A DNA stretch of 64,000 nucleotides, from contig JBAZSD010000017.1 of assembly GCA_041662605.1 (NCBI GenBank), positions 28,699 to 92,698 of the forward strand, written 5' to 3'. The notes beneath the pieces were generated by a model that was given only the letters and a program-made list of their open reading frames with translations, was not told where the DNA came from and did no database searches. A program made the position numbers and the translations under genes. Source of the stretch: Desulfomonilaceae bacterium (GTDB lineage Bacteria; Desulfobacterota; Desulfomonilia; Desulfomonilales; Desulfomonilaceae). Of the stretch, positions 27,355-35,512 are shown piece after piece; within the stretch, counting starts at the first letter, position 1, and every line of letters starts with the position of its first letter.

Positions 27355-27907
27355 GAGAATGTCTCCTTTCGCCAGACCACCCTGACGGAGGGTCTATTGA
27401 AAAATTGGAATTTGACGGGTGGGTTGAATGCTCCCTCCTCCCCGATCGATAGGAGGGGCATAGCATAACAAATACCGTGTGTCAACAGAATGTTATCTAT
27501 AATAATTAAAGTAATAGATTATGTATAAATGACTATGCGTTAAAATATTATGACTTTATTTGGTTGATTGTCTTTGAGATATGTCCAATCCGATGAAACG
27601 CCTTTTGCAGGCACGAGAGTCCATGACTCAATCTGAATCAGTATAGATAACTCACTGTTATCAGAAGGTTAATTAGTATCTTCCTGTTTGGAGTGAGCTT
27701 TTCGTCCCATATACGTTCCTGGTGACTTTTGGATTTCAAAAAGGTCTAAAACGCGCCTCATGGGCTGAAAGCTGACAATCACTCGTAGTTTAAGAATTAG
27801 TAAAATCAATATGATATGCGTATTAGGTTAACTTGCTTGACAAAAAAAATATCGGCTGGAATATCACCCACCTAGGTCTCGCGGACTTAAACTTCCTGAT
27901 TTTGTTC

Positions 27908-27959
27908 TTGACACACTATATGTTGTGGTAATAAGAGTTAGCTCCACAAAATGAGCTGT
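27908..27959 (+). promoter_or_regulatory. Candidate nrdD promoter with overlapping NrdR box pair
   Basis: ACACTATATGTTGTGG (27913-27928) matches the NrdR-box consensus acaCwAtATaTwGtgt at 14 of 16 positions by my count. Exactly 31 nt downstream, 27944-27959 matches at 10 of 16. NrdR boxes usually come as pairs about three helix turns apart. TTGACA (27908-27913) and TAATAA (27929-27934), spacer 15, flank the first box, so binding would block the promoter. The remaining 27355-28202 spacer is AT-rich with no convincing gene. Confidence 0.55.
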
Positions 27960-28078
27960 TTTGGTGGATGAATGCAGCGCTTCTACCGGTTTGGTTTCAA
28001 CAGGTTCCGGTAGTTTTCTCGAGTCACTATCAGCTTTCGAAGTATTTTCGTTGAAAACATAGGAGTAGGTAACCATCG

Positions 28079-28111
28079 TTGATTAGCTTGCGATTTTAGC
28101 AAGCTAATCAA
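28079..28111 (+). repeat. Perfect 13-bp hairpin in the nrdD leader
   Basis: TTGATTAGCTTGC (28079-28091) and GCAAGCTAATCAA (28099-28111) surround a 7-nt loop. It lies in the presumed 5' leader about 90 nt before nrdD. No T run follows in the plus direction, so it is more likely an mRNA structure or operator than a terminator. Confidence 0.6.
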
Positions 28112-28202
28112 GGGATAGGTTTCTAGAGATATAAACCCGTTATAACAAATTATTATTACTCTATTAATTGGTTACATAATTTACCCAAGAAAGGGGAATC
28201 AT

Positions 28203-30308
28203 ATGGCTAGCGTGGCGGAATTGAATGAATTCAGAAAAGATGCGCAAAAAAGATACGAAACCACTGACATGGCCCTCTTTGTTAGGACCTCAAGCGAGGC
28301 CATGGATGGGTGGGATACGACTCGGATAGTTGACGCTCTGCTGAAAGAGACGTTTATTGACGGTGGCACTGCGGAAGAGATCAGCCTCGAAGTTGAAAAC
28401 GATATCAAGAGAAGTGGAATTAAGGTTATAACCGCTCCTCTTGTCCGTGAAATGGTTAACGCAAAATTGCTTGAGCGCGGTTTGGAATCGGCCCGCAGAC
28501 TCCACACGAGATTGGGATCTCCACTTTATGATGTAGATGAGCTTATCACACGGCCCAACAAGGAAAATGCAAATGTACCCCATGGCCCTGAGGCCACAAA
28601 CCTGACTTTGGCCGAGAACATAAAAAAAGAGTATGCGTTGTTGACGGTATTCGATCAGACGGTCGGAGACGCCCACATGCGTGGGGATATTCATCTTCAT
28701 GACCTTGGTTTTATCGATAGGCCATACTGTTCAGGTCAATCCCTTGAGTATATTAAGAAATTCGGCCTCAATTTGCCGAATTCTCTGGCCATGGCCAACC
28801 CGGCGAAGCACCCTGAAGTTCTTTTAGCCCACATGGTGAAATTCGCGGCGGCTCTTCAAAGTCATTTTGCCGGAGCTATAGGCTGGGACGCCGTGAACCT
28901 GTTTTTCGCTCCTTACTTGAGGGGGCTTGACGACAGTGAAGTCCGACAACTGGCTCAAATGTTGATTTTTGAATTTTCTCAGCAGGCAGTAGCTCGAGGT
29001 GGACAGGCCATCTTTACAGACATTAATCTGTATTGGGAGATTCCCAAACACTTTGAGAACGTTCCTGCGATTGGACCAGGTGGGGTGTTCACCGGTCTTA
29101 CTTACGCGGACTATTTACCGGAAGCGCAAAAATTTGTGTGGACGCTATTTGACGTATATCGAGAAGGTGACGGCGCGGGAAGACCTTTCTTTTTTCCAAA
29201 ACCTTTGGTTCACATAACCGAGAAATTCTTTTTGACTCCTGGCCATGAAGCTTTCTTACGCCACATCTGTGACATAGCGTCCGAAAAAGGCAACACGTAT
29301 TTCGTTTTTGATCGGGGAGAAACGGCTAAAATTTCAGAATGCTGCCGCCTATCCTTCAAGCTGGAAAAAAGCGATCTTGATGACGCTAAACAGCCCTGGA
29401 AGATGCGATACTCAGCGATGCAGAATGTGACTGTGAATCTTCCGCGGATTGCCTATGAGGCCAAAGGCGATGATTCTAAACTGTTTTCTATTTTGACTGA
29501 GAGAATCTGTATTGCCGCAGAAGCTCACATGGAGAAAAAGCGATTTATCGAAAGACTGTTGGCTTTGGGTGAAACCGGTCCGCTGGCCTTGTTAACAATG
29601 GATAGGGACGAGGAGCCTTACTTGAGAATGCGAAGGGTAACCTACTTGATTGGTATGGTGGGATTGAACGAGATGGTTCAGTTTCACACTGGGGAAGAAT
29701 TGCATGAAAGTGAAGCTGCTCTCAAGTTCGGTTTGAAAGTCATCGCCCACATGAATCTCACTTCCGCCAGGCTTGGCAGGAAACACAACATGAGGTTTGT
29801 ACTCGAGCAGACTCCTGCCGAAAGCACAGCTTACAGGTTCGCTAAACTTGACATGAAGCAATTTCGCGAGGCTGAATCAGTGGTGAAGGGAAATTTGAGC
29901 ACCGAAGAAATTTACTATACCAACTCCACTCTATTCAATGTTTCGGCGCCTTTAGACGCCATAGCCAGAGTAAAGAGAGAAGGGCTGTTTCATCCATTGA
30001 TCGAAGCAGGATCTTTGACTCATATCTGGCTGGGTGAAACAAGGCCCAATCCGGACTCTCTGGCCAACTTTGTGATCAAGATATTCAGAAATACCCAGAA
30101 CGATCAGGTCGCGTTTTCTCCGGAACTTACCACCTGTGTTTCCTGCGGACGAACTACCAGAGGGCTTCATGATTCTTGCCAGTACTGTCAGTCGACAAAG
30201 GTGGAACAGATTACCCGTATCACTGGATACTTCACCAAGGTGTCGAGCTGGAACAAGGGTAAGAGGGGAGAACTTAAAGATAGGTACAAAAACACCATTC
30301 TGAAATGA
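28203..30308 (+). CDS. nrdD: Anaerobic (class III) ribonucleoside-triphosphate reductase
   Basis: Oxygen-sensitive glycyl-radical enzyme that makes dNTPs from NTPs. 701 residues. The N-terminal ATP-cone-like region (about 20-105) is for allosteric control; the barrel core contains HIHDLGFIDRPYCSGQSL. The C-terminal zinc site has CVSC and CQYC, and the glycyl-radical loop RITGYFTKVSSWN is near the end. Activation requires NrdG, encoded nearby. A GAAAGGGGAA ribosome site precedes the ATG. The long AT-rich leader has a candidate NrdR operator. Confidence 0.96.
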   Translation: MASVAELNEFRKDAQKRYETTDMALFVRTSSEAMDGWDTTRIVDALLKETFIDGGTAEEISLEVENDIKRSGIKVITAPLVREMVNAKLLERGLESARRLHTRLGSPLYDVDELITRPNKENANVPHGPEATNLTLAENIKKEYALLTVFDQTVGDAHMRGDIHLHDLGFIDRPYCSGQSLEYIKKFGLNLPNSLAMANPAKHPEVLLAHMVKFAAALQSHFAGAIGWDAVNLFFAPYLRGLDDSEVRQLAQMLIFEFSQQAVARGGQAIFTDINLYWEIPKHFENVPAIGPGGVFTGLTYADYLPEAQKFVWTLFDVYREGDGAGRPFFFPKPLVHITEKFFLTPGHEAFLRHICDIASEKGNTYFVFDRGETAKISECCRLSFKLEKSDLDDAKQPWKMRYSAMQNVTVNLPRIAYEAKGDDSKLFSILTERICIAAEAHMEKKRFIERLLALGETGPLALLTMDRDEEPYLRMRRVTYLIGMVGLNEMVQFHTGEELHESEAALKFGLKVIAHMNLTSARLGRKHNMRFVLEQTPAESTAYRFAKLDMKQFREAESVVKGNLSTEEIYYTNSTLFNVSAPLDAIARVKREGLFHPLIEAGSLTHIWLGETRPNPDSLANFVIKIFRNTQNDQVAFSPELTTCVSCGRTTRGLHDSCQYCQSTKVEQITRITGYFTKVSSWNKGKRGELKDRYKNTILK

Positions 30309-30375
30309 TTCTTAACGATCACGAAGCGCATCTAGAGTCATTTCAAAAAGTGAGTTTTCACCCTAATAACAACCT

Positions 30376-30398
30376 GGGGCCGCCACTGGGGCGGCCTC
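30376..30398 (+). repeat. GC-rich hairpin between nrdD and the glutaredoxin-like gene
   Basis: GGCCGCC and GGCGGCC (about 30378-30384 and 30390-30396) form a 7-bp GC stem with a 5-nt loop, extendable by weaker pairs to 30376-30398. No T run follows. It could be an intercistronic mRNA-stability or pausing structure rather than a terminator. Confidence 0.4.
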
Positions 30399-30423
30399 AC
30401 TCTGCCAAAGTAGGAGGCTAGTT

Positions 30424-30675
30424 TTGACATATTTATTTACGAAACAGGGATGCGGTAAATGTGATTGGGTTAAGGACCAGGTTGACCTCGAGAAGTTATC
30501 TGACGTCAAGGTCATGCAACTCGATTCTCAAAATTCGGAGGCCCTTGCCCTTCTAGCCTACTACGAGTGTGTGGCTCTTTCAGAAAAGAAGCTACCCATA
30601 TTGGTTTCAGATGACAGTGCCGTTATTACGAGTGTTGGAGAAATAAGAAATTACCTTGTCAATTTGAATGTGTGA
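30424..30675 (+). CDS. Glutaredoxin-like protein
   Basis: An 83-residue thioredoxin-fold protein with TTG start preceded by AGGAGG at 30411-30416. The redox motif CGKC follows the first strand (YLFTKQGCGKCDWV), and KLPILVSDD supplies the cis-proline expected of glutaredoxins (LPIL). Its place between nrdD and nrdG suggests a dedicated electron donor for the reductase, as NrdH serves other classes; some class III enzymes use thioredoxin-type donors instead of formate. That role is inferred from context only. Confidence 0.8.
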   Translation: MTYLFTKQGCGKCDWVKDQVDLEKLSDVKVMQLDSQNSEALALLAYYECVALSEKKLPILVSDDSAVITSVGEIRNYLVNLNV

Positions 30676-30781
30676 TTTCTCCTGTTTAAGCGAAGATGAA
30701 GCAAAGCCGGAAGTTTGATTCTTGTTTGGTTGCTCAGGATAGGCGCAGTTCTATGGAACAAATGTTGAACTGGTGGGAACA

Positions 30782-31495
30782 ATGAACATCCCGAAAATAA
30801 AAGGGTTTTTGCCGTTGTCCATGTTAGATTGGCCCGGAAAGGTTTCCTCGGTCATTTTTCTCGGTGGGTGCCCTTTTCGGTGTCCTTTCTGCCACAACCA
30901 TGAATTGGCGCTTTCTCCTGAAAAGCTTCCGGATCAATCTTTGGATTACGTTATCAGCTTTCTTAAGGAGAGGGCGAAGTGGATCGACGGGATCACTGTT
31001 ACAGGAGGAGAACCGACTTGCCACGAGGGGCTACCGCGCCTTCTGGAGAGGTTTAAGGATCTTAGGCTGTCAGTGAAACTCGATACAAACGGCTCGAACC
31101 CACGGATGCTGGAGCGCCTGCTTAAAGAGGACTTGATCAGCGCCGTTTCGATGGATATCAAAGCGCCTTTGGACCCCCTTCTGTACTCAAAATTGGCGGG
31201 CGTTTCAGTCAACATGGGAAGCATAAGTAAGAGTATTGAGATTCTGAAAAAATCGGATATCGTTGTTTTTTTCAGGACCACAGTGATTCCTGGGTTCATA
31301 GGCGAACAAGAACTCCAGCTAATCAAGGACCAACTAGGCGATATTACATGCTATTCAATTCAAAGATTCCGTAACAAAGATACGTTGGACCCTGAATTCA
31401 AAAAAATACCGGATTTGGATCTGGGTGTCTTTGACTATCTTCAGCTAAAATTTGCACAGACCGATTTGCACCCGGCGCCTTATTGCATGAACTGA
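30782..31495 (+). CDS. nrdG: Anaerobic ribonucleotide reductase activating protein (radical SAM)
   Basis: Installs the glycyl radical on NrdD. About 237 residues, longer than the E. coli NrdG and like the NrdG2/PflA-type family. Radical SAM cluster CPFRCPFC (CxxxCxxC) is near residue 32, with the SAM-binding GGEPT downstream. The ATG at 30782 is preferred to a GTG three codons earlier because GGTGGG then lies at ribosome-site distance. A 97-nt gap follows the glutaredoxin gene; probably one operon with nrdD. Confidence 0.92.
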   Translation: MNIPKIKGFLPLSMLDWPGKVSSVIFLGGCPFRCPFCHNHELALSPEKLPDQSLDYVISFLKERAKWIDGITVTGGEPTCHEGLPRLLERFKDLRLSVKLDTNGSNPRMLERLLKEDLISAVSMDIKAPLDPLLYSKLAGVSVNMGSISKSIEILKKSDIVVFFRTTVIPGFIGEQELQLIKDQLGDITCYSIQRFRNKDTLDPEFKKIPDLDLGVFDYLQLKFAQTDLHPAPYCMN

Positions 31496-31550
31496 ACAAA
31501 ACCCGGAAAAACAATTCGTATTTATTCCCATGAAAAAACGATATATGTTA

Positions 31551-31572
31551 ACTGATCAGGATCCTTATCAGT
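31551..31572. repeat. 22-bp near-perfect palindrome between convergent nrdG and SDR genes
   Basis: ACTGATCAGGATCCTTATCAGT is self-complementary except for one C/T pair. It lies between the nrdG stop (31495) and the SDR stop (31595). It could form a short terminator-like cruciform in both directions, but has no flanking T run. Significance unknown. Confidence 0.35.
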
Positions 31573-31594
31573 GAATTAGCTCAAAATCATTGGG

Positions 31595-32371
31595 TCACAT
31601 GCCCCAACCACCTGTGACTTCCAGAACCGCTCCAGTTATAAACCCGGCCTCATCGGACAACAGGAAAGATATTGGCGCTGCGATCTCATCGGGGTCGGCC
31701 ATACGTCCCATGGGGGTTTCTCGGATGAAAGCTTCCTGATATTTCGGGCTCATCATGTCCCTGATTGTCGGTGTTGCCGTCAAGCCCGGCATTACTGCGT
31801 TGACTCGTATCCCTTGAGACGCGAATTCTCTTGCAAGCGCTTTGGTGAGTCCTACGAGACCAGCCTTTGCAGTGCAATATGGCGATTCCCCTTTTGTCCC
31901 AACTTTTCCATAAATCGATGAGAGATTTACGATGCGTCCGTCACCCTGCCTAATCATTAAAGGGACACATTCCTTTACGCAATTAACCGTACCCATTATG
32001 TGAACACTAAATACGTCCAGAAAACTCTTGTCAGAAAGTTTCAAGAACCCTCCGGGCCGGTCGAGCCCAGCGTTATTCACAAGTATATCCAACCTGTTAA
32101 GGATTGAAGACATTTTCTGAATGCAATCATGAACCTGCTGAGGGTTCGATACGTCGGCCTGAAGGGCGAGGCCAGAGCCTCCAGCGTTTTGAATCAGTTC
32201 GATAGTTTCCTCGGCAGAGCTAATATTCCAATCAAGGACCCCGACAAATGCCCCCTCGCTCGCTAGTCTTAGCGACACGGCGCGACCTATACCTTGACCC
32301 GCCCCTGTAACAATACCAACCTTTCCCTTAAAGCGATTGCAATGGAAGTTTCCATTAATTTTTTCTGACAT
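31595..32371 (-). CDS. Short-chain dehydrogenase/reductase (FabG-like)
   Basis: 258 residues with ATG at 32371, preferred over a TTG two codons upstream; GAGGG lies upstream. NAD(P)-binding TGAGQGIG near residue 25, NNAG near 100, catalytic Ser in VNLSSIYGK, and YCTAK catalytic Tyr/Lys. C-terminus DEAGFITGAVLEVTGGWGM is typical of classical SDRs that act on 3-oxoacyl or alcohol substrates. Substrate unknown. It is transcribed away from the complex I operon and convergent with nrdG. Confidence 0.9.
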   Translation of the reverse strand: MSEKINGNFHCNRFKGKVGIVTGAGQGIGRAVSLRLASEGAFVGVLDWNISSAEETIELIQNAGGSGLALQADVSNPQQVHDCIQKMSSILNRLDILVNNAGLDRPGGFLKLSDKSFLDVFSVHIMGTVNCVKECVPLMIRQGDGRIVNLSSIYGKVGTKGESPYCTAKAGLVGLTKALAREFASQGIRVNAVMPGLTATPTIRDMMSPKYQEAFIRETPMGRMADPDEIAAPISFLLSDEAGFITGAVLEVTGGWGM

Positions 32372-32604
32372 GGTCAAACATCCCTCTTTCGAAAGGCGAT
32401 CAAAAACTCGATTTATTTGTAAGTGGAGTCGTTTAACTCAGCTTAGCAAGACGATTCATATCAAACAAGCGCGTTTATATAATCTTTGAGATTTCGACCC
32501 AAGAGTCCAGCATAAAGTAGAGGATAATGAACGGGGGTTGGAACAACCTTCCAAGGAAAGCAGAGGAATTGAGTTTTTGACCTGTTTTAAATCTGTTTTG
32601 GATC

Positions 32605-32633
32605 TTGACAATATCACGCCGGAATGTTTCAAT
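32605..32633 (+). promoter_or_regulatory. Candidate promoter of the complex I operon
   Basis: TTGACA (32605-32610) is followed after 17 nt by TTCAAT (32628-32633), with the first gene starting at 32671. The -35 is consensus, the -10 weak. It overlaps a possible upstream TTG start codon of the DRTGG gene, which is a reason to prefer that gene's internal ATG. The 32372-32670 spacer shows no other recognisable feature. Confidence 0.35.
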
Positions 32634-32670
32634 TATTCGCTTTGTTACCGTATTCCATGATGGAGAGTTC

Positions 32671-33042
32671 ATGAAGATCCGGGAAATGATCGAAATACTG
32701 CAGGGGAAGGTCCTTGTTGAGAATCACGGCCCGGATGAAGAATTACCCATTGGGGGAGCCGCTGATCTCATGAGTGATGTCCTGGCGTTCGGGTCAGAAG
32801 GCATGGCTCTGCTCACAGGTCTGACCAATCCTCAGGTCGTGCGTACGGCCGAGATGGCCGGAATTAACGTAATCGTTATCGTTCGGGACAAGACTCCTCC
32901 TCCTGAAACCCTTGATCTGGCGCGCGATTTGGGGATAACACTGATGCGAACCGGTTATACGATGTATGAGGCGTGTGGCAGACTGTATAAAGGGGGGCTT
33001 CCCGGCCTTGGTCTGGTGAAAATAGAGAACGATTCGTGGTGA
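32671..33042 (+). CDS. DRTGG-domain protein, first gene of the complex I run
   Basis: 123 residues from the ATG at 32671 (GGAGAG upstream). The frame could extend to a TTG at 32605, but that would overlap the likely promoter. It begins MKIREMIEILQGKVL and has the alternating strand pattern of DRTGG domains (ADLMSDVLAFG, VRTAEMAGINVIVIV, TLMRTGYTMYEACGRLYKGG). These domains occur beside CBS and ATPase proteins in hydrogenase-linked operons; the ligand is not established. It ends 1 nt before the CBS/ATPase gene. Confidence 0.8.
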   Translation: MKIREMIEILQGKVLVENHGPDEELPIGGAADLMSDVLAFGSEGMALLTGLTNPQVVRTAEMAGINVIVIVRDKTPPPETLDLARDLGITLMRTGYTMYEACGRLYKGGLPGLGLVKIENDSW

Positions 33043-33043
33043 T

Positions 33044-33988
33044 ATGTCTATTCAGGAAATCACAAAGGTTCAAGAACTGATCTACACGACGCGGGTAGAG
33101 TCGGTCATGGCGGTAAATGTGATTGTTGTGAGCCCTTCCATGACCATGTCTCAGGTCAAAGATCTGATGCGCGACAAACGTATATCCGGCGCTCCAGTTG
33201 TCAAAGACGGCCACGTAATCGGGATAGTGACAATGACGGATGTGATCCGTTCTATGGAAGGTCCCGGACTTCACGCCTCAGTTACTCAGATCATGACTAC
33301 CGAAGTGGTAACGGTTCTTAAGGACGCCATGGTGGCTGACGTAGTCAACAGCCTTGGACCTAGAGGTTTTAGTAGGCTCCCCGTTGTGGACCATGATGGA
33401 AAGCTGGTTGGTATAGTCACTACCGGCACACTCATGAAATCGCTTCTTCTCCAGATGGACAAGAGTTTTCAGAAAAGCGAAGCTGAGAAACTATATACTT
33501 ACAGAGCAAGCCATATATTCCAGGATATATCATCAGATGATACGAGTTTGACTTTGAGATATTTTGTAAACGAGAGAGATTTTGACAACGCCGGAAAAGC
33601 TTCAAGTCTTATCAAAAGATCTCTACAGCGGTTGGTTGTCCGTCCCCAGATTGTTCGTCGGATCGGAGTCGCTGTATATGAGGCGGAGATGAATCTAGTG
33701 ATTCATACTGATATTGGCGGAGAAATAGTCGTTGAAGCGCGAAAGGCCCGCGTGAATATTTCCGCGGTTGATCATGGTCCGGGCATAGGGGACCTTAAAC
33801 AGGTGCTTCAACCTGGCTTCTCCACAGCGCCTGAGTGGATTCGAGATATGGGGTTTGGGGCCGGAATGGGTTTGGCAAATATAAGAAGGGTTTCAGATCT
33901 TATGAAGATCACTTCTGAGCCGGGCCAAGGCACCAGACTTGAAATGGTTTTCAATTTTGGTCCGGAGGTCATTGCTCCAAAAACGTGA
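33044..33988 (+). CDS. CBS-pair protein fused to an anti-sigma-type HATPase domain
   Basis: 314 residues. Residues about 10-140 hold two CBS motifs (ISGAPVVKDGHVIGIVTMTD and FSRLPVVDHDGKLVGIVTT), which normally bind adenine nucleotides. Residues about 190-310 form a GHKL ATPase/kinase domain with the N box AVYEAEMNLVIH, DHGPGIGD and GAGMGLANIRR. No phospho-histidine domain is present, so it resembles RsbW/SpoIIAB-like protein kinases or anti-sigma factors. An energy-charge sensor controlling a partner is a reasonable inference. Co-transcribed with the upstream DRTGG gene and nuoA. Confidence 0.85.
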   Translation: MSIQEITKVQELIYTTRVESVMAVNVIVVSPSMTMSQVKDLMRDKRISGAPVVKDGHVIGIVTMTDVIRSMEGPGLHASVTQIMTTEVVTVLKDAMVADVVNSLGPRGFSRLPVVDHDGKLVGIVTTGTLMKSLLLQMDKSFQKSEAEKLYTYRASHIFQDISSDDTSLTLRYFVNERDFDNAGKASSLIKRSLQRLVVRPQIVRRIGVAVYEAEMNLVIHTDIGGEIVVEARKARVNISAVDHGPGIGDLKQVLQPGFSTAPEWIRDMGFGAGMGLANIRRVSDLMKITSEPGQGTRLEMVFNFGPEVIAPKT

Positions 33989-34143
33989 TTACAAAAAGCT
34001 TGACTACACAATCTCAATAAACTAAAGTTCAGCCATTCAACGTCTGATTCATCATGAATCAAAATGCGTATCAAAACAGGCTGATAAGCTTAGAAAATTT
34101 GTTTAAACTCCATGGGGGAATCGGCTTTGAACGGAGAAGTCGG

Positions 34144-34500
34144 ATGATTGAGAGTTACGTTCCAATTCTGGTTATCATTTTAGTCGCCGCATTCATCGGT
34201 TCGGCTATTATAGTTCTGTCAACCGTCTTAGCTAAACGTACTCCTACTCCTGTTAAACTCATGCCCTATGAGTGCGGGATGGACCCGATTGGTGGAGCGA
34301 GACAGCGCTTTTCTGTTCGTTTTTTCATTATCGGCATGCTATTTATTGTTTTTGACATAGAACTTATATTCTTATTCCCGTGGGCAAAAATATTCGATAA
34401 ACTAATGTTTTTTGGTTTTGTAGAGATGCTTTTGTTTGTCGCTGTTCTCTTGGTTGGTTTAGTCTACGTCTGGAAAAAAGGTGCTCTTGAATGGGAATAG
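34144..34500 (+). CDS. nuoA: NADH-quinone oxidoreductase subunit A
   Basis: Small membrane subunit of complex I, 118 residues from the ATG at 34144 (GGAGA upstream); the longer frame to 34054 adds a polar leader not typical of NuoA. Three transmembrane segments are visible. MPYECGMDP and the RFFIIGMLFIVFDIELIFLFPWA signature around TM2 are conserved. It overlaps nuoB by 10 nt. Confidence 0.95.
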   Translation: MIESYVPILVIILVAAFIGSAIIVLSTVLAKRTPTPVKLMPYECGMDPIGGARQRFSVRFFIIGMLFIVFDIELIFLFPWAKIFDKLMFFGFVEMLLFVAVLLVGLVYVWKKGALEWE

Positions 34501-35000
34501 AAAATCACCTCGATAACACTGTTCATGTAACGAATCTCGAATGGTTCGTAAATTGGGCGAGAAAATCGTCCATGTGGCCGCTCGGATTTGGCTTGGCCTG
34601 CTGTGCTCTGGAAATGATAGCGACATTTGTAAGTCGTTATGATCTGGCGCGTTTCGGCATGGAGGTCGCCCGCCCTTCACCTAGGCACGCGGATCTGATG
34701 ATAGTTTCAGGAACCGCGTCCAAGAAGATGCTACCGGCGGTTCTTCGCATTTACGAGCAGATGGCTGAGCCTAAATGGGTGGTGGCTATGGGAGCTTGCG
34801 CCTGTTCCGGTGGTATATACAAGAATTATGCGGTCGTTCAGGGCATTGATCGTCATTTACCTGTTGACGTTTATATACCAGGATGTCCCCCCAGGCCTGA
34901 AGCTCTTCTTGACGGTATACTTCAACTTCATGCCAAGGTTATGAAAGAACAGTCGATCCGGAATCCTAGAGTTGGAAGGATTAAGGTGGCTGGACGATGA
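34491..35000 (+). CDS. nuoB: NADH-quinone oxidoreductase subunit B
   Basis: Carries the terminal N2 [4Fe-4S] cluster next to the quinone site. 169 residues. Ligands visible: the adjacent pair in GLACCALEM, one in GACACSGGIYKN, and one in YIPGCPPRPEALL. The start lies inside nuoA and its end overlaps nuoC by 4 nt, so A-B-C are translationally coupled. Confidence 0.97.
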   Translation: MGIENHLDNTVHVTNLEWFVNWARKSSMWPLGFGLACCALEMIATFVSRYDLARFGMEVARPSPRHADLMIVSGTASKKMLPAVLRIYEQMAEPKWVVAMGACACSGGIYKNYAVVQGIDRHLPVDVYIPGCPPRPEALLDGILQLHAKVMKEQSIRNPRVGRIKVAGR

Positions 35001-35500
35001 ACGACGAACGAATTAAGGCGAAACTCAATGAAAAGTTCGGGCCAGACACTTTCCAGTTCCAAACTATCTTTGATCAGATGAGTGTCTGTGTCCCACCAGA
35101 GTTAATTGTGGACATATGTTTCTTTCTCAGAGATGATCCGGAACTTGAATTCGATTTTCTGTCATTTGTCGGAGCTGTTGATTACTATCCGTCGAGTCCT
35201 CGTTTCGAGTTGGTATACCAGTTGTATTCACTTCCTAATGTTAAGAGATTCAGATTAAAGACGAAGATAAACGAAACCGATGAAGGTCAGGCCTCCATTG
35301 AGTCCGTGTGTAAGGTTTGGCCCACCGCCAACTGGCACGAGAGGGAAACTGCGGAAATGTTCGGAATGGTTTTTATCAATCACCCGGATCCTAGAAAATT
35401 ACTTCTACCGGATGAATGGCAGGAGCATCCTCTTAGGAAAGATTTTCCCCTGCTCGGCACAGAGGACACCCCTGATTTGCCCTCTCAGATCAAATTTTGA
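34997..35500 (+). CDS. nuoC: NADH-quinone oxidoreductase subunit C
   Basis: 30-kDa peripheral subunit, 167 residues. It contains FVGAVDYYPSSPRFELVYQL and the family signature region NWHERETAEMFGMVFINHPD followed by LLLPDEWQEHPLRKDFPL. It is separate from nuoD rather than fused. A 12-nt gap separates it from nuoD. Confidence 0.95.
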   Translation: MNDERIKAKLNEKFGPDTFQFQTIFDQMSVCVPPELIVDICFFLRDDPELEFDFLSFVGAVDYYPSSPRFELVYQLYSLPNVKRFRLKTKINETDEGQASIESVCKVWPTANWHERETAEMFGMVFINHPDPRKLLLPDEWQEHPLRKDFPLLGTEDTPDLPSQIKF

Positions 35501-35512
35501 GGTAGTGAGGTC

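Noticed and set aside
27864..28076. 70-residue minus-strand frame in the nrdD leader
   Set aside because: No ribosome site, it overlaps the candidate promoter and NrdR sites, and its composition is not protein-like.
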